Assembly: GCA_049578545.1 (NCBI GenBank) | Contig: JBAUMF010000009.1 | Location: forward strand, 1-48,614 | Source: DASQBT01 sp049578545 | GTDB lineage: Bacteria > Pseudomonadota > Gammaproteobacteria > Burkholderiales > Thiobacillaceae | Reading direction: 5' to 3' | Length of the DNA stretch: 48,614 nucleotides | In this document: in pieces, positions 8,078 through 16,190 of the stretch | Layout of the letters: every line of letters starts with the position of its first letter | Position numbering within the stretch: the first letter of the stretch is position 1 | The notes under the pieces: generated by a model | Database searches by the model: none | The model's input: the letters and a program-made list of their open reading frames with translations, nothing else | Told to the model about the DNA's origin: nothing | Position numbers and translations under genes: made by a program

Positions 8078-8446
8078 TCAATAATTCAGCGAATCGTAGG
8101 GACGGCTGGCCCCGGTGATTTCCACACTCACCTGGTTGGGGAGACACAGGGCCGCCTGCCCGACGTGACTTAACCAGCCTTGCTTGACGCAGAGTTGCCG
8201 CGGGCCAGGATCGCTGGCAATTCGAACTTTGTGCTGGGTTATTTCTATACGGGTTTGCCCGAGCGGGCCAGGAACCTTTATTGATCCGTCACGAGATAAA
8301 TTCAGTTCAGCAAATACTTGTCCTCCGGCCCGGACCAGGGCACGTTCGCCACGTGGGCTTGTCCACGCATGAATGACAAGTGCACAGACCATCAGGCTTG
8401 ATATGGTGAGCACTGCCCAGTCACCGACTTTGAAATAGGCAATCAT
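8078..8446 (-). CDS. NusG domain II-containing protein
   Basis: This 122-residue protein has one N-terminal membrane helix (residues 8-27) followed by a small extracytoplasmic NusG-II-type beta domain (GQTRIEITQHKVRIASDPGPRQLCVKQGWL). Proteins of this type occur beside Gx transporters and Rnf/ApbE genes; their role is unknown, though cell-envelope redox or flavin functions have been suggested from context. The start overlaps the rapZ stop by 4 bases. Confidence 0.8.
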   Translation of the reverse strand: MIAYFKVGDWAVLTISSLMVCALVIHAWTSPRGERALVRAGGQVFAELNLSRDGSIKVPGPLGQTRIEITQHKVRIASDPGPRQLCVKQGWLSHVGQAALCLPNQVSVEITGASRPYDSLNY

Positions 8447-9279
8447 GCGAGCTCACGATGCCGAACCAGCACTTGCTCGCGCTCCCGGAAAGCGGTGGCA
8501 AGAGTTTCGGCAAAGTAGACGGAGCGGTGCTGTCCGCCCGTGCAACCGATGGCGACCGTGAGGTAGGCACGATGATCACGAATGAAGCAAGGCAGCCAGT
8601 TCTCGACGAACGAACGGATTTCTGTCAGCAGGGCCATGGCATCAGCACTGGCTTCGATAAAATCCTTAACCGGCTGATCACGACCCGTAAGCGGCTTGAG
8701 TTCGGGCACGTAATGCGGATTGGGCAGGCAACGCACATCAAATACCAGGTCAGCATCCAGTGGAATGCCATGTTTATACCCGAAAGATTCAAACATCAGT
8801 GTGATGCGCGAACGGTCCTGCAACACCAGATCCTTGATCCAGAGCCGCAGTGCACTTGCAGATAGATCACTGGTATCAATACGTTGAGCGAGTGGCGCAA
8901 TGTCGGCAAGAAGGGTGCGTTCCCGTCCAATCGCTTCCGGCAGGGAAATTTCATCGCTGGATAAGGGGTGGCGGCGTCGGGTCTCGGAAAAGCGTTTGAC
9001 CAGCGTCAGCGTCTTGGCCTCAAGAAAAATGACCCGGACGTCAAGTCCTTCATCCTTCAGCTTTTGCAAGATCGTCGGAAACTGCGAAAAGTTCTGCCCG
9101 CTGCGGGCATCCACAGCGATCGCTATCTGATCGTAGCCAGTCGAGCGAAGATGCTCAACGACCGACTCCAGCAAGGCAATGGGCAGGTTGTCGATGCAGT
9201 AATAGCCCGCATCTTCCAGCACGGCAATAGCAACGCTTTTTCCGGAACCGGACAAACCCGAAACCAGGACGACCTGCAT
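8443..9279 (-). CDS. rapZ: RNase adapter protein RapZ (P-loop)
   Basis: RapZ-family proteins bind nucleotides; in E. coli RapZ targets the sRNA GlmZ to RNase E to control glmS. The 278-residue protein has Walker A GLSGSGKS at residues 8-15, YCIDNLPIAL, a central EAKTLTLVKRFSETRRRHPL segment, and the C-terminal AIGCTGGQHRSVYFAE motif. It lies just downstream of hprK in the conserved ptsN-hprK-rapZ order. Whether a GlmY/GlmZ-type target exists here cannot be told. Confidence 0.95.
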   Translation of the reverse strand: MQVVLVSGLSGSGKSVAIAVLEDAGYYCIDNLPIALLESVVEHLRSTGYDQIAIAVDARSGQNFSQFPTILQKLKDEGLDVRVIFLEAKTLTLVKRFSETRRRHPLSSDEISLPEAIGRERTLLADIAPLAQRIDTSDLSASALRLWIKDLVLQDRSRITLMFESFGYKHGIPLDADLVFDVRCLPNPHYVPELKPLTGRDQPVKDFIEASADAMALLTEIRSFVENWLPCFIRDHRAYLTVAIGCTGGQHRSVYFAETLATAFREREQVLVRHRELA

Positions 9280-9312
9280 GGGAGCCCCTGTTTGATTAAT
9301 GAACCTTACCTA

Positions 9313-10275
9313 TTACTCGAGATCGTTTTGCTGGTCAATTTCGGCCTGTTGGCGCATCGCAAACTGTTCCATCGGATTGATGCCGCGGCTCTTGAGAATA
9401 TGGTTACGCACGGCAACCTCAACCAGAACGGCCAGGTTGCGACCTGCAGCTACCGGGATTCGCACTACAGGTATGTCCACGCTGAGAATGCTTTCCTGGG
9501 TTGCCTCCATATCCAAGCGGTTCATTCTGCCGATGTCTTCCTTTGATGGCTTAAATAATTCAACAATTAGCTTAAGATTCTTTTTCAGTTTGACAGCGGT
9601 TTCACCAAACAGGTAGCGGATATTCAGAAGGCCCAGTCCACGAACTTCAAGAAAATCCCTCAAGAGCGCCGGGCAGGTCCCTTCCAGGGTTTCTGGCGCT
9701 ACATGACGCAGTTCAACGGCATCGTCAGCCACCAGCCTGTGTCCACGGGTGATCAGTTCGAGGGCCAGTTCGCTTTTTCCCACTGCAGCGTCTCCCTTGA
9801 CCAGAATACCGACACTCAGGACTTCCAGGAATACGCCATGCATCAATGCGGTCTCGGCCAGGGCCTGGGTCAGGTGGTGGGATAAGAATGCCATCAATGC
9901 CGGACTCTGTTGCGGAGAGGAAAACAGCGGTGTCGCGGTTGTTTCGGCTGCTTTCATTAATACGTCCGGTACAGGCTCGTCGTTGGATACGATAACTGCA
10001 GCGATTTCTGTGGCAAACAAATGGCTAATGGCCTCGTGCAAAGAATCGGACGAAAGTTTTCGCAAGTAATCCATCTCGGCGCAACCCAGTACCTGGACTC
10101 TGTTTGGATGGACAAAATTGAGATGGCCAATCAAGGCCAAGCTTGGTTTCTGTATGGTTTCGGAGGAAAGCCTGCGTTTCCCTCCGCCATGACCTGCAAT
10201 CCACTTCAGTCCCAGATGGGACGCAGTATCCCGGAATAGATTTTCAACGGAAACGGAACTGCTTAGGCTGTCCAT
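9313..10275 (-). CDS. hprK: HPr kinase/phosphorylase
   Basis: HprK phosphorylates and dephosphorylates HPr on its regulatory serine. The 320-residue protein has the N-terminal DRTGG-like domain, the P-loop VKGDAAVGKSELALELI near residue 160, the HRLVADDAVEL segment and the signature EVRGLGLLNIRYLFGETAV. The open frame overlaps the ptsN stop by 13 bases. In betaproteobacteria HprK accompanies a partial, regulatory PTS rather than sugar uptake. Confidence 0.95.
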   Translation of the reverse strand: MDSLSSSVSVENLFRDTASHLGLKWIAGHGGGKRRLSSETIQKPSLALIGHLNFVHPNRVQVLGCAEMDYLRKLSSDSLHEAISHLFATEIAAVIVSNDEPVPDVLMKAAETTATPLFSSPQQSPALMAFLSHHLTQALAETALMHGVFLEVLSVGILVKGDAAVGKSELALELITRGHRLVADDAVELRHVAPETLEGTCPALLRDFLEVRGLGLLNIRYLFGETAVKLKKNLKLIVELFKPSKEDIGRMNRLDMEATQESILSVDIPVVRIPVAAGRNLAVLVEVAVRNHILKSRGINPMEQFAMRQQAEIDQQNDLE

Positions 10276-10718
10276 GAGTTGAGCAGTTCGAAGATCGCTG
10301 CTGCGTTGGGGGCTTCGTTTAGCGTTTTACGCATGCCTGGGTCACCAAAGAGTTGAGCGAGTTCGCCCAGGATTTGGAGGTGAGACTCATTGGCGTCGGA
10401 TGGCGCCAATAGAATGAAACACAAATTAACCGGACGGTTATCAGGTGCATCAAATTCGAGAGGTGGCGAGAGCCTGAAGAAGGCCCCGGCTGCCTGTTTT
10501 AGGCCCTTGATGCGGCCATGGGGGATGGCCACACCGTAACCCAAGGCGGTCGAACCAAGGCGTTCCCGTTCAAAAAGGTTGTTGAAAACATCACTGGCCT
10601 TGAGACCCAATTGCGATTCAAACCAGTTTGCTGCGTGTTCGAACAGCTTCTTCTTGCTCGTGAACGACAGGTCAGTTTGTATGCTGTCGAGGTTAAGTAA
10701 AGGGGTTATCTGGTTCAT
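10263..10718 (-). CDS. ptsN: PTS IIA-Ntr protein PtsN
   Basis: This EIIA-Ntr protein of 151 residues is phosphorylated on the histidine of the GVAIPHGRI motif by the nitrogen PTS and regulates potassium transport and related processes. The frame is open as far as 10925, but that extension only mirrors hpf. The ATG at 10718 gives the standard start MNQITPLLNLDSI and has GGAA six bases upstream. That GGAA is buried in the strong hairpin at 10725-10751, so translation may depend on coupling or unfolding. Confidence 0.95.
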   Translation of the reverse strand: MNQITPLLNLDSIQTDLSFTSKKKLFEHAANWFESQLGLKASDVFNNLFERERLGSTALGYGVAIPHGRIKGLKQAAGAFFRLSPPLEFDAPDNRPVNLCFILLAPSDANESHLQILGELAQLFGDPGMRKTLNEAPNAAAIFELLNSWTA

Positions 10719-10724
10719 GCTGCA

Positions 10725-10751
10725 TTCCGGGCCGGGGAAACCGGCCCGGAA
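10725..10751 (-). promoter_or_regulatory. Hairpin sequestering the ptsN ribosome-binding site
   Basis: A perfect 11-bp stem (TTCCGGGCCGG / CCGGCCCGGAA) with a 5-nt loop lies between hpf and ptsN. On the transcript the 3' arm ends in GGAA, which is the ptsN Shine-Dalgarno sequence six bases before the ATG. No T run follows, so it is not a normal intrinsic terminator. Translational control or RNA processing is inferred. Confidence 0.6.
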
Positions 10752-10758
10752 GCGCGAA

Positions 10759-11088
10759 TTATACCCCTGTTGGTTGATGTTTAAGCCCGCCAGCCTCAGG
10801 ATGGTGGTCTGCTTTTTTTTCCTTGTGTTTGACAATCTGCCGGTCAAGCTTGTCGGCCAGAGCATCGATAGCTGCATACATGTTGCCATCCTCGGCATGG
10901 GCATGGAAATCGCGGCCACGCACATGCAATATTGCTTCTACTTTGTGGACAAGCTTTTCTACGTTCATGATCACGGCCAAATCGATTACGTGGTCAAAGT
11001 GGCGCTTTACCCGGTCCAGTTTGGACGCGACATATTCCCGGATCGGGGGGGTAATTTCTAAATGATGACCGGTAATAGTGAGATTCAT
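10759..11088 (-). CDS. hpf: Ribosome hibernation promoting factor HPF (short form)
   Basis: This 109-residue protein of the HPF/YfiA family binds the 30S A and P sites and promotes 100S dimers in stationary phase. It begins with MNLTITGHHLEITPPIREYV and contains DGNMYAAIDALADKLDRQI, both family hallmarks. The C-terminal dimerisation domain of long HPF is absent. It follows rpoN, the classic neighbour, but an intrinsic terminator in the 178-base gap implies its own promoter. Confidence 0.95.
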   Translation of the reverse strand: MNLTITGHHLEITPPIREYVASKLDRVKRHFDHVIDLAVIMNVEKLVHKVEAILHVRGRDFHAHAEDGNMYAAIDALADKLDRQIVKHKEKKADHHPEAGGLKHQPTGV

Positions 11089-11112
11089 ACAGTCTCCTTA
11101 ACTCACAGGGTT

Positions 11113-11145
11113 AAAAAAGCCCGCAAGACACCGAAGCTGCGGGCT
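11113..11145 (-). terminator. Intrinsic terminator downstream of rpoN
   Basis: On the minus strand AGCCCGCA (11145-11138) pairs with TGCGGGCT (11126-11119) and is followed directly by six T. It lies between the rpoN stop and the hpf start and should separate the two transcripts, wholly or partly. Confidence 0.88.
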
Positions 11146-11266
11146 GGGAAATGATTGGCTTGAGTCATGATTCACTTTTAACATTAAGCCAGTAGAAGCG
11201 TTTTTCAAGGCCTTAGATTTTACAGGCTGGACGATTAATCCGATTGAGTAACAGAAAGCGTATTCT

Positions 11267-12700
11267 TTACAATGACTTACGCAGGTTGGCCGGAGAGATT
11301 TGGAGGGATTCCCTGTACTTGGCTACAGTCCGGCGGGCGACCACAATGCCCTGTTGGCCAAGCAGATCAGCAATTTGGCCATCTGCCAGGGGTTTTTTTG
11401 GGTTTTCGGCGCTGACAAGTTGCTTGATGAGGGCTCGGATAGCAGTTGAGGAGGCCGTTCCGCCTGCTTCTGTGGAAACGTGACTGCCGAAGAAATATTT
11501 GAGTTCGTAAAGGCCACGCGGAGTCATCATGTATTTTTGCGTCGTGACGCGCGATATGGTGGATTCATGCATACCGACTGCCTCGGCAATCTCCCGCAAT
11601 ACCAGCGGGCGCATGGCAACTTCACCATGCTCGAAGAAATGCCGTTGCCGATCGATAATTGCCTGTGATACCCGCAGGATGGTGTCAAAACGCTGCTGAA
11701 CGTTTTTGATTAACCACTTGGCTTCCTGAAGCTGGCTCGAAAGTTGGCTACCGGCATTGTCCCGATTGCGCGAGAGGATATCGGCATAGACCCGGTTGAT
11801 GCGCAGTTTGGGCATGGCATCCGGATTGAGGCTGGCCAGCCAAAGCCCGCGCACTTTCTTGATGGTTACATCCGGCACGACGTAGTGGATATCCTGATTA
11901 TTGAAACTGGCTGCGGGTCTGGGGTTAAGGCCTAATATCAGGCTACGAACTGTGCGCAATTCAGCATCATCGATGTGCAGCGCTTTTTTCAACTTGCCCA
12001 CATCGCGATTGGCAAGCAGGTCGAGGTAATTGTTAACCAGGTCTATTGCCGATTTGAGGCCAGGTGTATCGGATGGCAAGGCTTTGAGTTGCAGGCTCAG
12101 GCATTCACCCAAATTTCGTGCGCCTACACCGATTGGGTCGAAATGCTGGAGATGCTGGAGAGCGATATCCAGTTCTTCGGGTTCAAGTTCAGGAAATGAC
12201 TCCTTATCGGCCCCAAGGGTTTCAGCAACTTCGCTCAGGTCGCAGCTGAGATAGCCGTCTTCATTCAGAGCGTCGATCAAAGCGGCGACCAGGGCCCGAT
12301 CCCGTGCCGGCAGAGAACGAAGGGCAAGTTGTGAAAGCAGATACACCCTCAAACTTGGGCCGGATGCAGGCGTTTGTGGGCTGCTGTCATCATCTTCGTC
12401 GCCCGACCTCAGGCTGTAATCATTCCAGTCGATTTCTTCCTGGCGACTGTCGGTTTCCCCCTTGAAATCAGCGCTTTCTTCCGTTTCCTGTGTAGCTGCG
12501 GTTTCCTGGGGAGTATCTACGCTTCCGGTCGGGAAGCGACTTTCCTCTTCTTCCAACTCAAGCAGGGGATTTTCCTGCAGGAATTGCTCAAGTTCCTGGT
12601 TCAGTTCAAGCGTTGAAAGCTGCAACAGTCGAATGGACTGTTGCAATTGCGGCGTTAGCGTGAGTTGCTGACTGAGTTTGAGCTGAAGATTATGTTTCAT
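11267..12700 (-). CDS. rpoN: RNA polymerase sigma-54 factor RpoN
   Basis: Sigma-54 directs RNA polymerase to -24/-12 promoters that need an AAA+ activator. The 477-residue protein has the glutamine/leucine-rich region I (LKLSQQLTLTPQLQQSIRLLQ), an acidic region II, the core-binding region, a helix-turn-helix and the RpoN box ARRTVAKYRESL near the C-terminus. It sits at the end of the lpt-kds run as in many proteobacteria. Candidate target promoters in this window lie near 18905, 34812 and 38052. Confidence 0.97.
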   Translation of the reverse strand: MKHNLQLKLSQQLTLTPQLQQSIRLLQLSTLELNQELEQFLQENPLLELEEEESRFPTGSVDTPQETAATQETEESADFKGETDSRQEEIDWNDYSLRSGDEDDDSSPQTPASGPSLRVYLLSQLALRSLPARDRALVAALIDALNEDGYLSCDLSEVAETLGADKESFPELEPEELDIALQHLQHFDPIGVGARNLGECLSLQLKALPSDTPGLKSAIDLVNNYLDLLANRDVGKLKKALHIDDAELRTVRSLILGLNPRPAASFNNQDIHYVVPDVTIKKVRGLWLASLNPDAMPKLRINRVYADILSRNRDNAGSQLSSQLQEAKWLIKNVQQRFDTILRVSQAIIDRQRHFFEHGEVAMRPLVLREIAEAVGMHESTISRVTTQKYMMTPRGLYELKYFFGSHVSTEAGGTASSTAIRALIKQLVSAENPKKPLADGQIADLLGQQGIVVARRTVAKYRESLQISPANLRKSL

Positions 12701-12793
12701 ATGCCATCAGTAACGGCAACAGTGCGATTTAACTTTATGCTTATGGCGCGGTTATTGCTTACTTCACGGAAAGAATGTTGAAACCTGGAGTCA

Positions 12794-13516
12794 TCAGAGG
12801 CGAAAATGTTCTCCCAAGTATACGCGTCTTACATTTTCGTCCTGAATAAGGTGGTCGGGTTTACCGTCCGCCATTACCCGGCCTTCATTAATGATGTAGG
12901 CGCGATCACAAATCCCCAACGTTTCCCTTACGTTATGGTCAGTTATCAAGACGCCGATATCACGTTCCTTAAGAAACCGGATCAGTCGCTGGATATCCAG
13001 CACCGCAATCGGGTCGATCCCGGCAAAAGGCTCATCCAGCAAAATGAAATGGGGGCTCATGGCCAGCGCACGGGCAATTTCAACACGTCGCCGCTCGCCT
13101 CCAGAAAGACTCAATGCGGATGCTTTTCTCAAGTGATTTACATTTAGATCATCGAGCAGATTGCCCAGGTGAGATTCAATTTCCTCTTCGCTGTATTTCT
13201 GCAATTCCAATATGGCGCGGACGTTTTCCTCCACTGTCAGTTTACGGAAAATGGAGGGTTCTTGGGGAAGGTAGGAAATACCGATACGTGCACGCTGGTG
13301 AATCGCCAGATGAGTCATATCAACGTCGCCTAACCTGATCTGGCCACCATCAGCTGCAACCAGACCCACGATCATGTAAAAGCAGGTGGTTTTGCCGGCA
13401 CCATTTGGCCCTAGCAGGCCCACGACCTCACCATTCCCTACCTCAAGGGATACATCGTGAACAACCGTGCGTTTCTTGTAGGACTTTCGCAGGCTGCGGG
13501 CCGATAGCGTACTCAT
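12794..13516 (-). CDS. lptB: LPS export ABC transporter ATP-binding protein LptB
   Basis: LptB is the ATPase powering LptB2FG extraction of lipopolysaccharide from the inner membrane. The 240-residue protein has Walker A GPNGAGKT, the Q-loop at SYLPQEPSIFRKL, signature LSGGERRRVE and Walker B FILLDEPFAGIDP, then the switch His in LITDHNV. Its start overlaps lptA by 4 bases. LptF and LptG are not in the window. Confidence 0.97.
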   Translation of the reverse strand: MSTLSARSLRKSYKKRTVVHDVSLEVGNGEVVGLLGPNGAGKTTCFYMIVGLVAADGGQIRLGDVDMTHLAIHQRARIGISYLPQEPSIFRKLTVEENVRAILELQKYSEEEIESHLGNLLDDLNVNHLRKASALSLSGGERRRVEIARALAMSPHFILLDEPFAGIDPIAVLDIQRLIRFLKERDIGVLITDHNVRETLGICDRAYIINEGRVMADGKPDHLIQDENVRRVYLGEHFRL

Positions 13517-14034
13517 TTGCTTTGGTTTTTGGGTCGAATGGTAATGCGTACCCGGCCAACCGGGGTTTGGGCACCATGTTCGCCTACAACCTTGAAAAAC
13601 TCTGTCTGGGTGTTATACGTAATCAAATTGCCGCGAATTTCGTCGTCACCCTTGCGCAACCGGGCTCCGCCGGATAATTCTAGCTGGCCTTTGGTGTTGT
13701 CGAATTCAACTCTGGGTGCATACGCTTCGACAAACTCATCCACCCCATCCCGCTTCTGTCTGAAGCTGACAGGATTACCGATTGCGACCACACTTTTAAG
13801 TCCATTTGCATCCTGGATGACCTCGACCCGGTCAGCCCGAATCATCAAGGTTCCCTCAGTCAGAATGACATTGCCCTGATAAACCCCGATTTTCTTGATG
13901 TCGTCCAGTGTGACGCTATCCGCTTCCAGATTGATTGGCTTGCTGCGATCGGCTTTTTCCGCAAAGGCGGGGAGCGAGAGCAGGCAAGCAAGCAGGCAAG
14001 GAAAAACAAGTTTGTGCCGAGGATCAATCATCAT
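13513..14034 (-). CDS. lptA: LPS transport periplasmic protein LptA
   Basis: LptA forms the periplasmic beta-jellyroll bridge that carries LPS from LptC to LptD. The 173-residue protein has a cleavable signal (LVFPCLLACLLSLPAFAEK) and the OstA-type repeats INLEADSVTLDDIKKIGVYQGNV and LELSGGARLRKGDDEIRGN. It overlaps both lptC and lptB by 4 bases, implying tight coupling. Confidence 0.93.
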   Translation of the reverse strand: MMIDPRHKLVFPCLLACLLSLPAFAEKADRSKPINLEADSVTLDDIKKIGVYQGNVILTEGTLMIRADRVEVIQDANGLKSVVAIGNPVSFRQKRDGVDEFVEAYAPRVEFDNTKGQLELSGGARLRKGDDEIRGNLITYNTQTEFFKVVGEHGAQTPVGRVRITIRPKNQSK

Positions 14035-14594
14035 GACTTGTAATGCGCCTTGACACGACCGCTCAATTTAAGAATACGACTTTCAGTGTCCAGTTCCAGA
14101 TTGCTGGCCGTGAGTTGCAGGCCAGGGCCGCTCACTTTGACTGGCGTTGGAACTTTTACCAGGTGTATCTTCGGATAGGCCTCAATTCGCGAAGATTGCA
14201 GCGTCATGCCCTGTCTTGCCTTGGGCGGCATGTGAGTCAGGTTGACCTGGCCATCGAATATGATGGATTCCCCATCGGGCGATACATTTGCACGAAGAGC
14301 AGTGATGCGGACAGATCCATCTGTGTCGCTCAAGTGCTGAAAGATGGGGGCATCGATTTGGGTCTCCTCTGTCTTGCCATAGTAACGCAGCTTTTTTGCG
14401 CTCAGATCATAGAGCGGTCGGCCGTCCTTGTCGTTGAGCATGGAATGAAAGTTTTCCACGATGGCATCGGGTTCGCCCAAGCCGCTTCTGCTATTCGTCG
14501 CATCAGGCTTTGCTACCTGATCCAGCCAGAAGCTTAGCAGGGCAACACAAGTCAGAAGTCCCAGTGGTAACCAATATGGCGAGCGCGCAAACAT
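14031..14594 (-). CDS. lptC: LPS export protein LptC
   Basis: LptC is the bitopic inner-membrane partner that passes LPS from LptB2FG to LptA. The 187-residue protein has one N-terminal helix (PLGLLTCVALLSFWL) and then the jellyroll domain with LSAKKLRYYGKTEETQIDAP and a C-terminal LTASNLELDTESRILKLSG stretch. It follows kdsC by 11 bases and overlaps lptA by 4. Confidence 0.92.
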   Translation of the reverse strand: MFARSPYWLPLGLLTCVALLSFWLDQVAKPDATNSRSGLGEPDAIVENFHSMLNDKDGRPLYDLSAKKLRYYGKTEETQIDAPIFQHLSDTDGSVRITALRANVSPDGESIIFDGQVNLTHMPPKARQGMTLQSSRIEAYPKIHLVKVPTPVKVSGPGLQLTASNLELDTESRILKLSGRVKAHYKS

Positions 14595-14605
14595 TTGGTC
14601 ACTAC

Positions 14606-15133
14606 CTAGGCCAAATAAGGTGCCATCATGCGGTCAAATGTGTTTTGCGCCCGCATCATCCACTCGCACACTTCACGCACGGCCCCCTGTCCGGCATTCC
14701 GGATCGTAATGTAATGGGAATGCGCTTTAACCAGATCTGGGGCTGCTGGAACAGTAACTGCCAATCCAGCACGTCGCATGACGGACAAGTCCACAACATC
14801 GTCGCCCATATAGGCAGTTTCCTCAGGATGCAAGCCCAGTCTGCCAAGTAATTGCTGGTAGATCTCGAGTTTGTCATGGGCACCTTGATAAAGATGGGTG
14901 ATGCCAATGTTCGCGGCCCGAAGTTCGACAACGCGGGAGGTGCGGCCGGTGATAATGGCAAGCTCAACCCCTGATCCTTTGAGCATCTTCAGGCCATGGC
15001 CATCGAGCGAATTGAAGCCCTTGAATTCTTGGCCATCGTCCGCAAGAAACAGCGTTCCATCGGTCATTACGCCATCGACATCGAAAGCAATCAGCTTGAC
15101 GCGACGGGCACGCTGTAAGGCATCATGTGTCAT
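14606..15133 (-). CDS. kdsC: 3-deoxy-D-manno-octulosonate 8-phosphate phosphatase KdsC
   Basis: KdsC removes the phosphate from Kdo-8-phosphate to give Kdo for LPS inner core. The 175-residue HAD phosphatase without a cap domain has catalytic FDVDGVMTDG near the N-terminus, AIITGRTS as motif II and YMGDDVVDLSVM as the metal-binding motif. It shares one base with kdsD, so the Kdo and Lpt genes form one operon. Confidence 0.96.
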   Translation of the reverse strand: MTHDALQRARRVKLIAFDVDGVMTDGTLFLADDGQEFKGFNSLDGHGLKMLKGSGVELAIITGRTSRVVELRAANIGITHLYQGAHDKLEIYQQLLGRLGLHPEETAYMGDDVVDLSVMRRAGLAVTVPAAPDLVKAHSHYITIRNAGQGAVREVCEWMMRAQNTFDRMMAPYLA

Positions 15134-16116
15134 TAAACTACTCCCGCCTTAAGCAAGTCATGCATGTTCAATGCGCCCACAAGACAGTCTTCATCATCTA
15201 CCACCAGAAGACCATTAATTTTCAGGGCCTCCATTTTTTCAACTGCTTCCACAGCAAGCTGATCGGGCTTGATGGACTTGGGGTTAGCGGTCATCAGTTG
15301 TACCACTTGGGCCGCGCGAACATCAAGATTATTTTCCAGCGCACGACGCAGGTCGCCATCCGTAAATACACCTTTGACCTGACCAGCCTCATTCACAATT
15401 GCTGTCATCCCCAGACCCTTGTTCGTTATTTCCAGCAGAGCATCCTTCAGGCTTGCCGATAGTTCGACCTTCGGTAGTCGCTCCCCGGTATGCATGACAT
15501 CACGCACGTGAACCAGAAGCTTCCTTCCCAAACTGCCGCCAGGATGCGTACGCGCAAAATCCTCTACTGAAAACCCACGCGCTTCCAATAGAACGACAGC
15601 CAAAGCATCGCCCAACGCAAGCGCCGCTGTTGTACTTGCAGTAGGCGCAAGGTTGAGCGGGCAAGCCTCCTTGTCGACCGCGGCATTGAGATGCACATCC
15701 GATTCCTTGCCCAGAGTGGAATTGGGATTTCCGCTTATGCCGATCAGCTTCGCGCCGCGGCGCTTGATCAGAGGCAGGATGCTCGTGATTTCTGAACTCT
15801 CGCCGGAATTGGACAATGCAATGACGACATCATCATGGCTGATCATACCCAAATCGCCGTGACTGGCTTCGCCAGGGTGGACAAAGAATGCCGGCGTACC
15901 GGTGCTGGCGAGTGTTGCAGCAATCTTATGACCTATATGCCCGGACTTTCCCATGCCCGACACAACGACACGCCCTTTGCCGGCCAGGATGAGCTCTACT
16001 GCCTGGTAAAAGTTCTTATCGAGGCGGCCTGCCAGCGTTCGAACAGCATCCGCCTCGGTGATCAGAACCTGCCGGGCCAAATCAAGGGTTTGCTGAGGAC
16101 TCAGGGAATTATTCAT
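15133..16116 (-). CDS. kdsD: Arabinose-5-phosphate isomerase KdsD
   Basis: KdsD converts ribulose 5-phosphate to arabinose 5-phosphate, the first committed step to Kdo. The 327-residue protein has an N-terminal SIS domain (VVSGMGKSGHIGHKIAATLASTGTPAFFVHP, IALSNSGESSE) and two C-terminal CBS domains (from about residue 205). It is the first gene of the Kdo/Lpt/rpoN run and diverges from the Kef-type antiporter gene, with 74 bases for both promoters. Confidence 0.96.
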   Translation of the reverse strand: MNNSLSPQQTLDLARQVLITEADAVRTLAGRLDKNFYQAVELILAGKGRVVVSGMGKSGHIGHKIAATLASTGTPAFFVHPGEASHGDLGMISHDDVVIALSNSGESSEITSILPLIKRRGAKLIGISGNPNSTLGKESDVHLNAAVDKEACPLNLAPTASTTAALALGDALAVVLLEARGFSVEDFARTHPGGSLGRKLLVHVRDVMHTGERLPKVELSASLKDALLEITNKGLGMTAIVNEAGQVKGVFTDGDLRRALENNLDVRAAQVVQLMTANPKSIKPDQLAVEAVEKMEALKINGLLVVDDEDCLVGALNMHDLLKAGVV

Positions 16117-16190
16117 GAGTGCGTAAGTATACTAGAGGCATTGGCAGTCTGGCCCATGATGCGGCCACTTTGGAACAACCATAAAACACA

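Noticed and set aside
10725..10751. Intrinsic terminator between hpf and ptsN
   Set aside because: The stem is strong but no T run follows on the minus strand, and it covers the ptsN ribosome-binding site instead.
10719..10925. Upstream extension of the ptsN frame
   Set aside because: It mirrors hpf in another frame and crosses the hairpin; the ATG at 10718 gives the family start with a well-placed GGAA.
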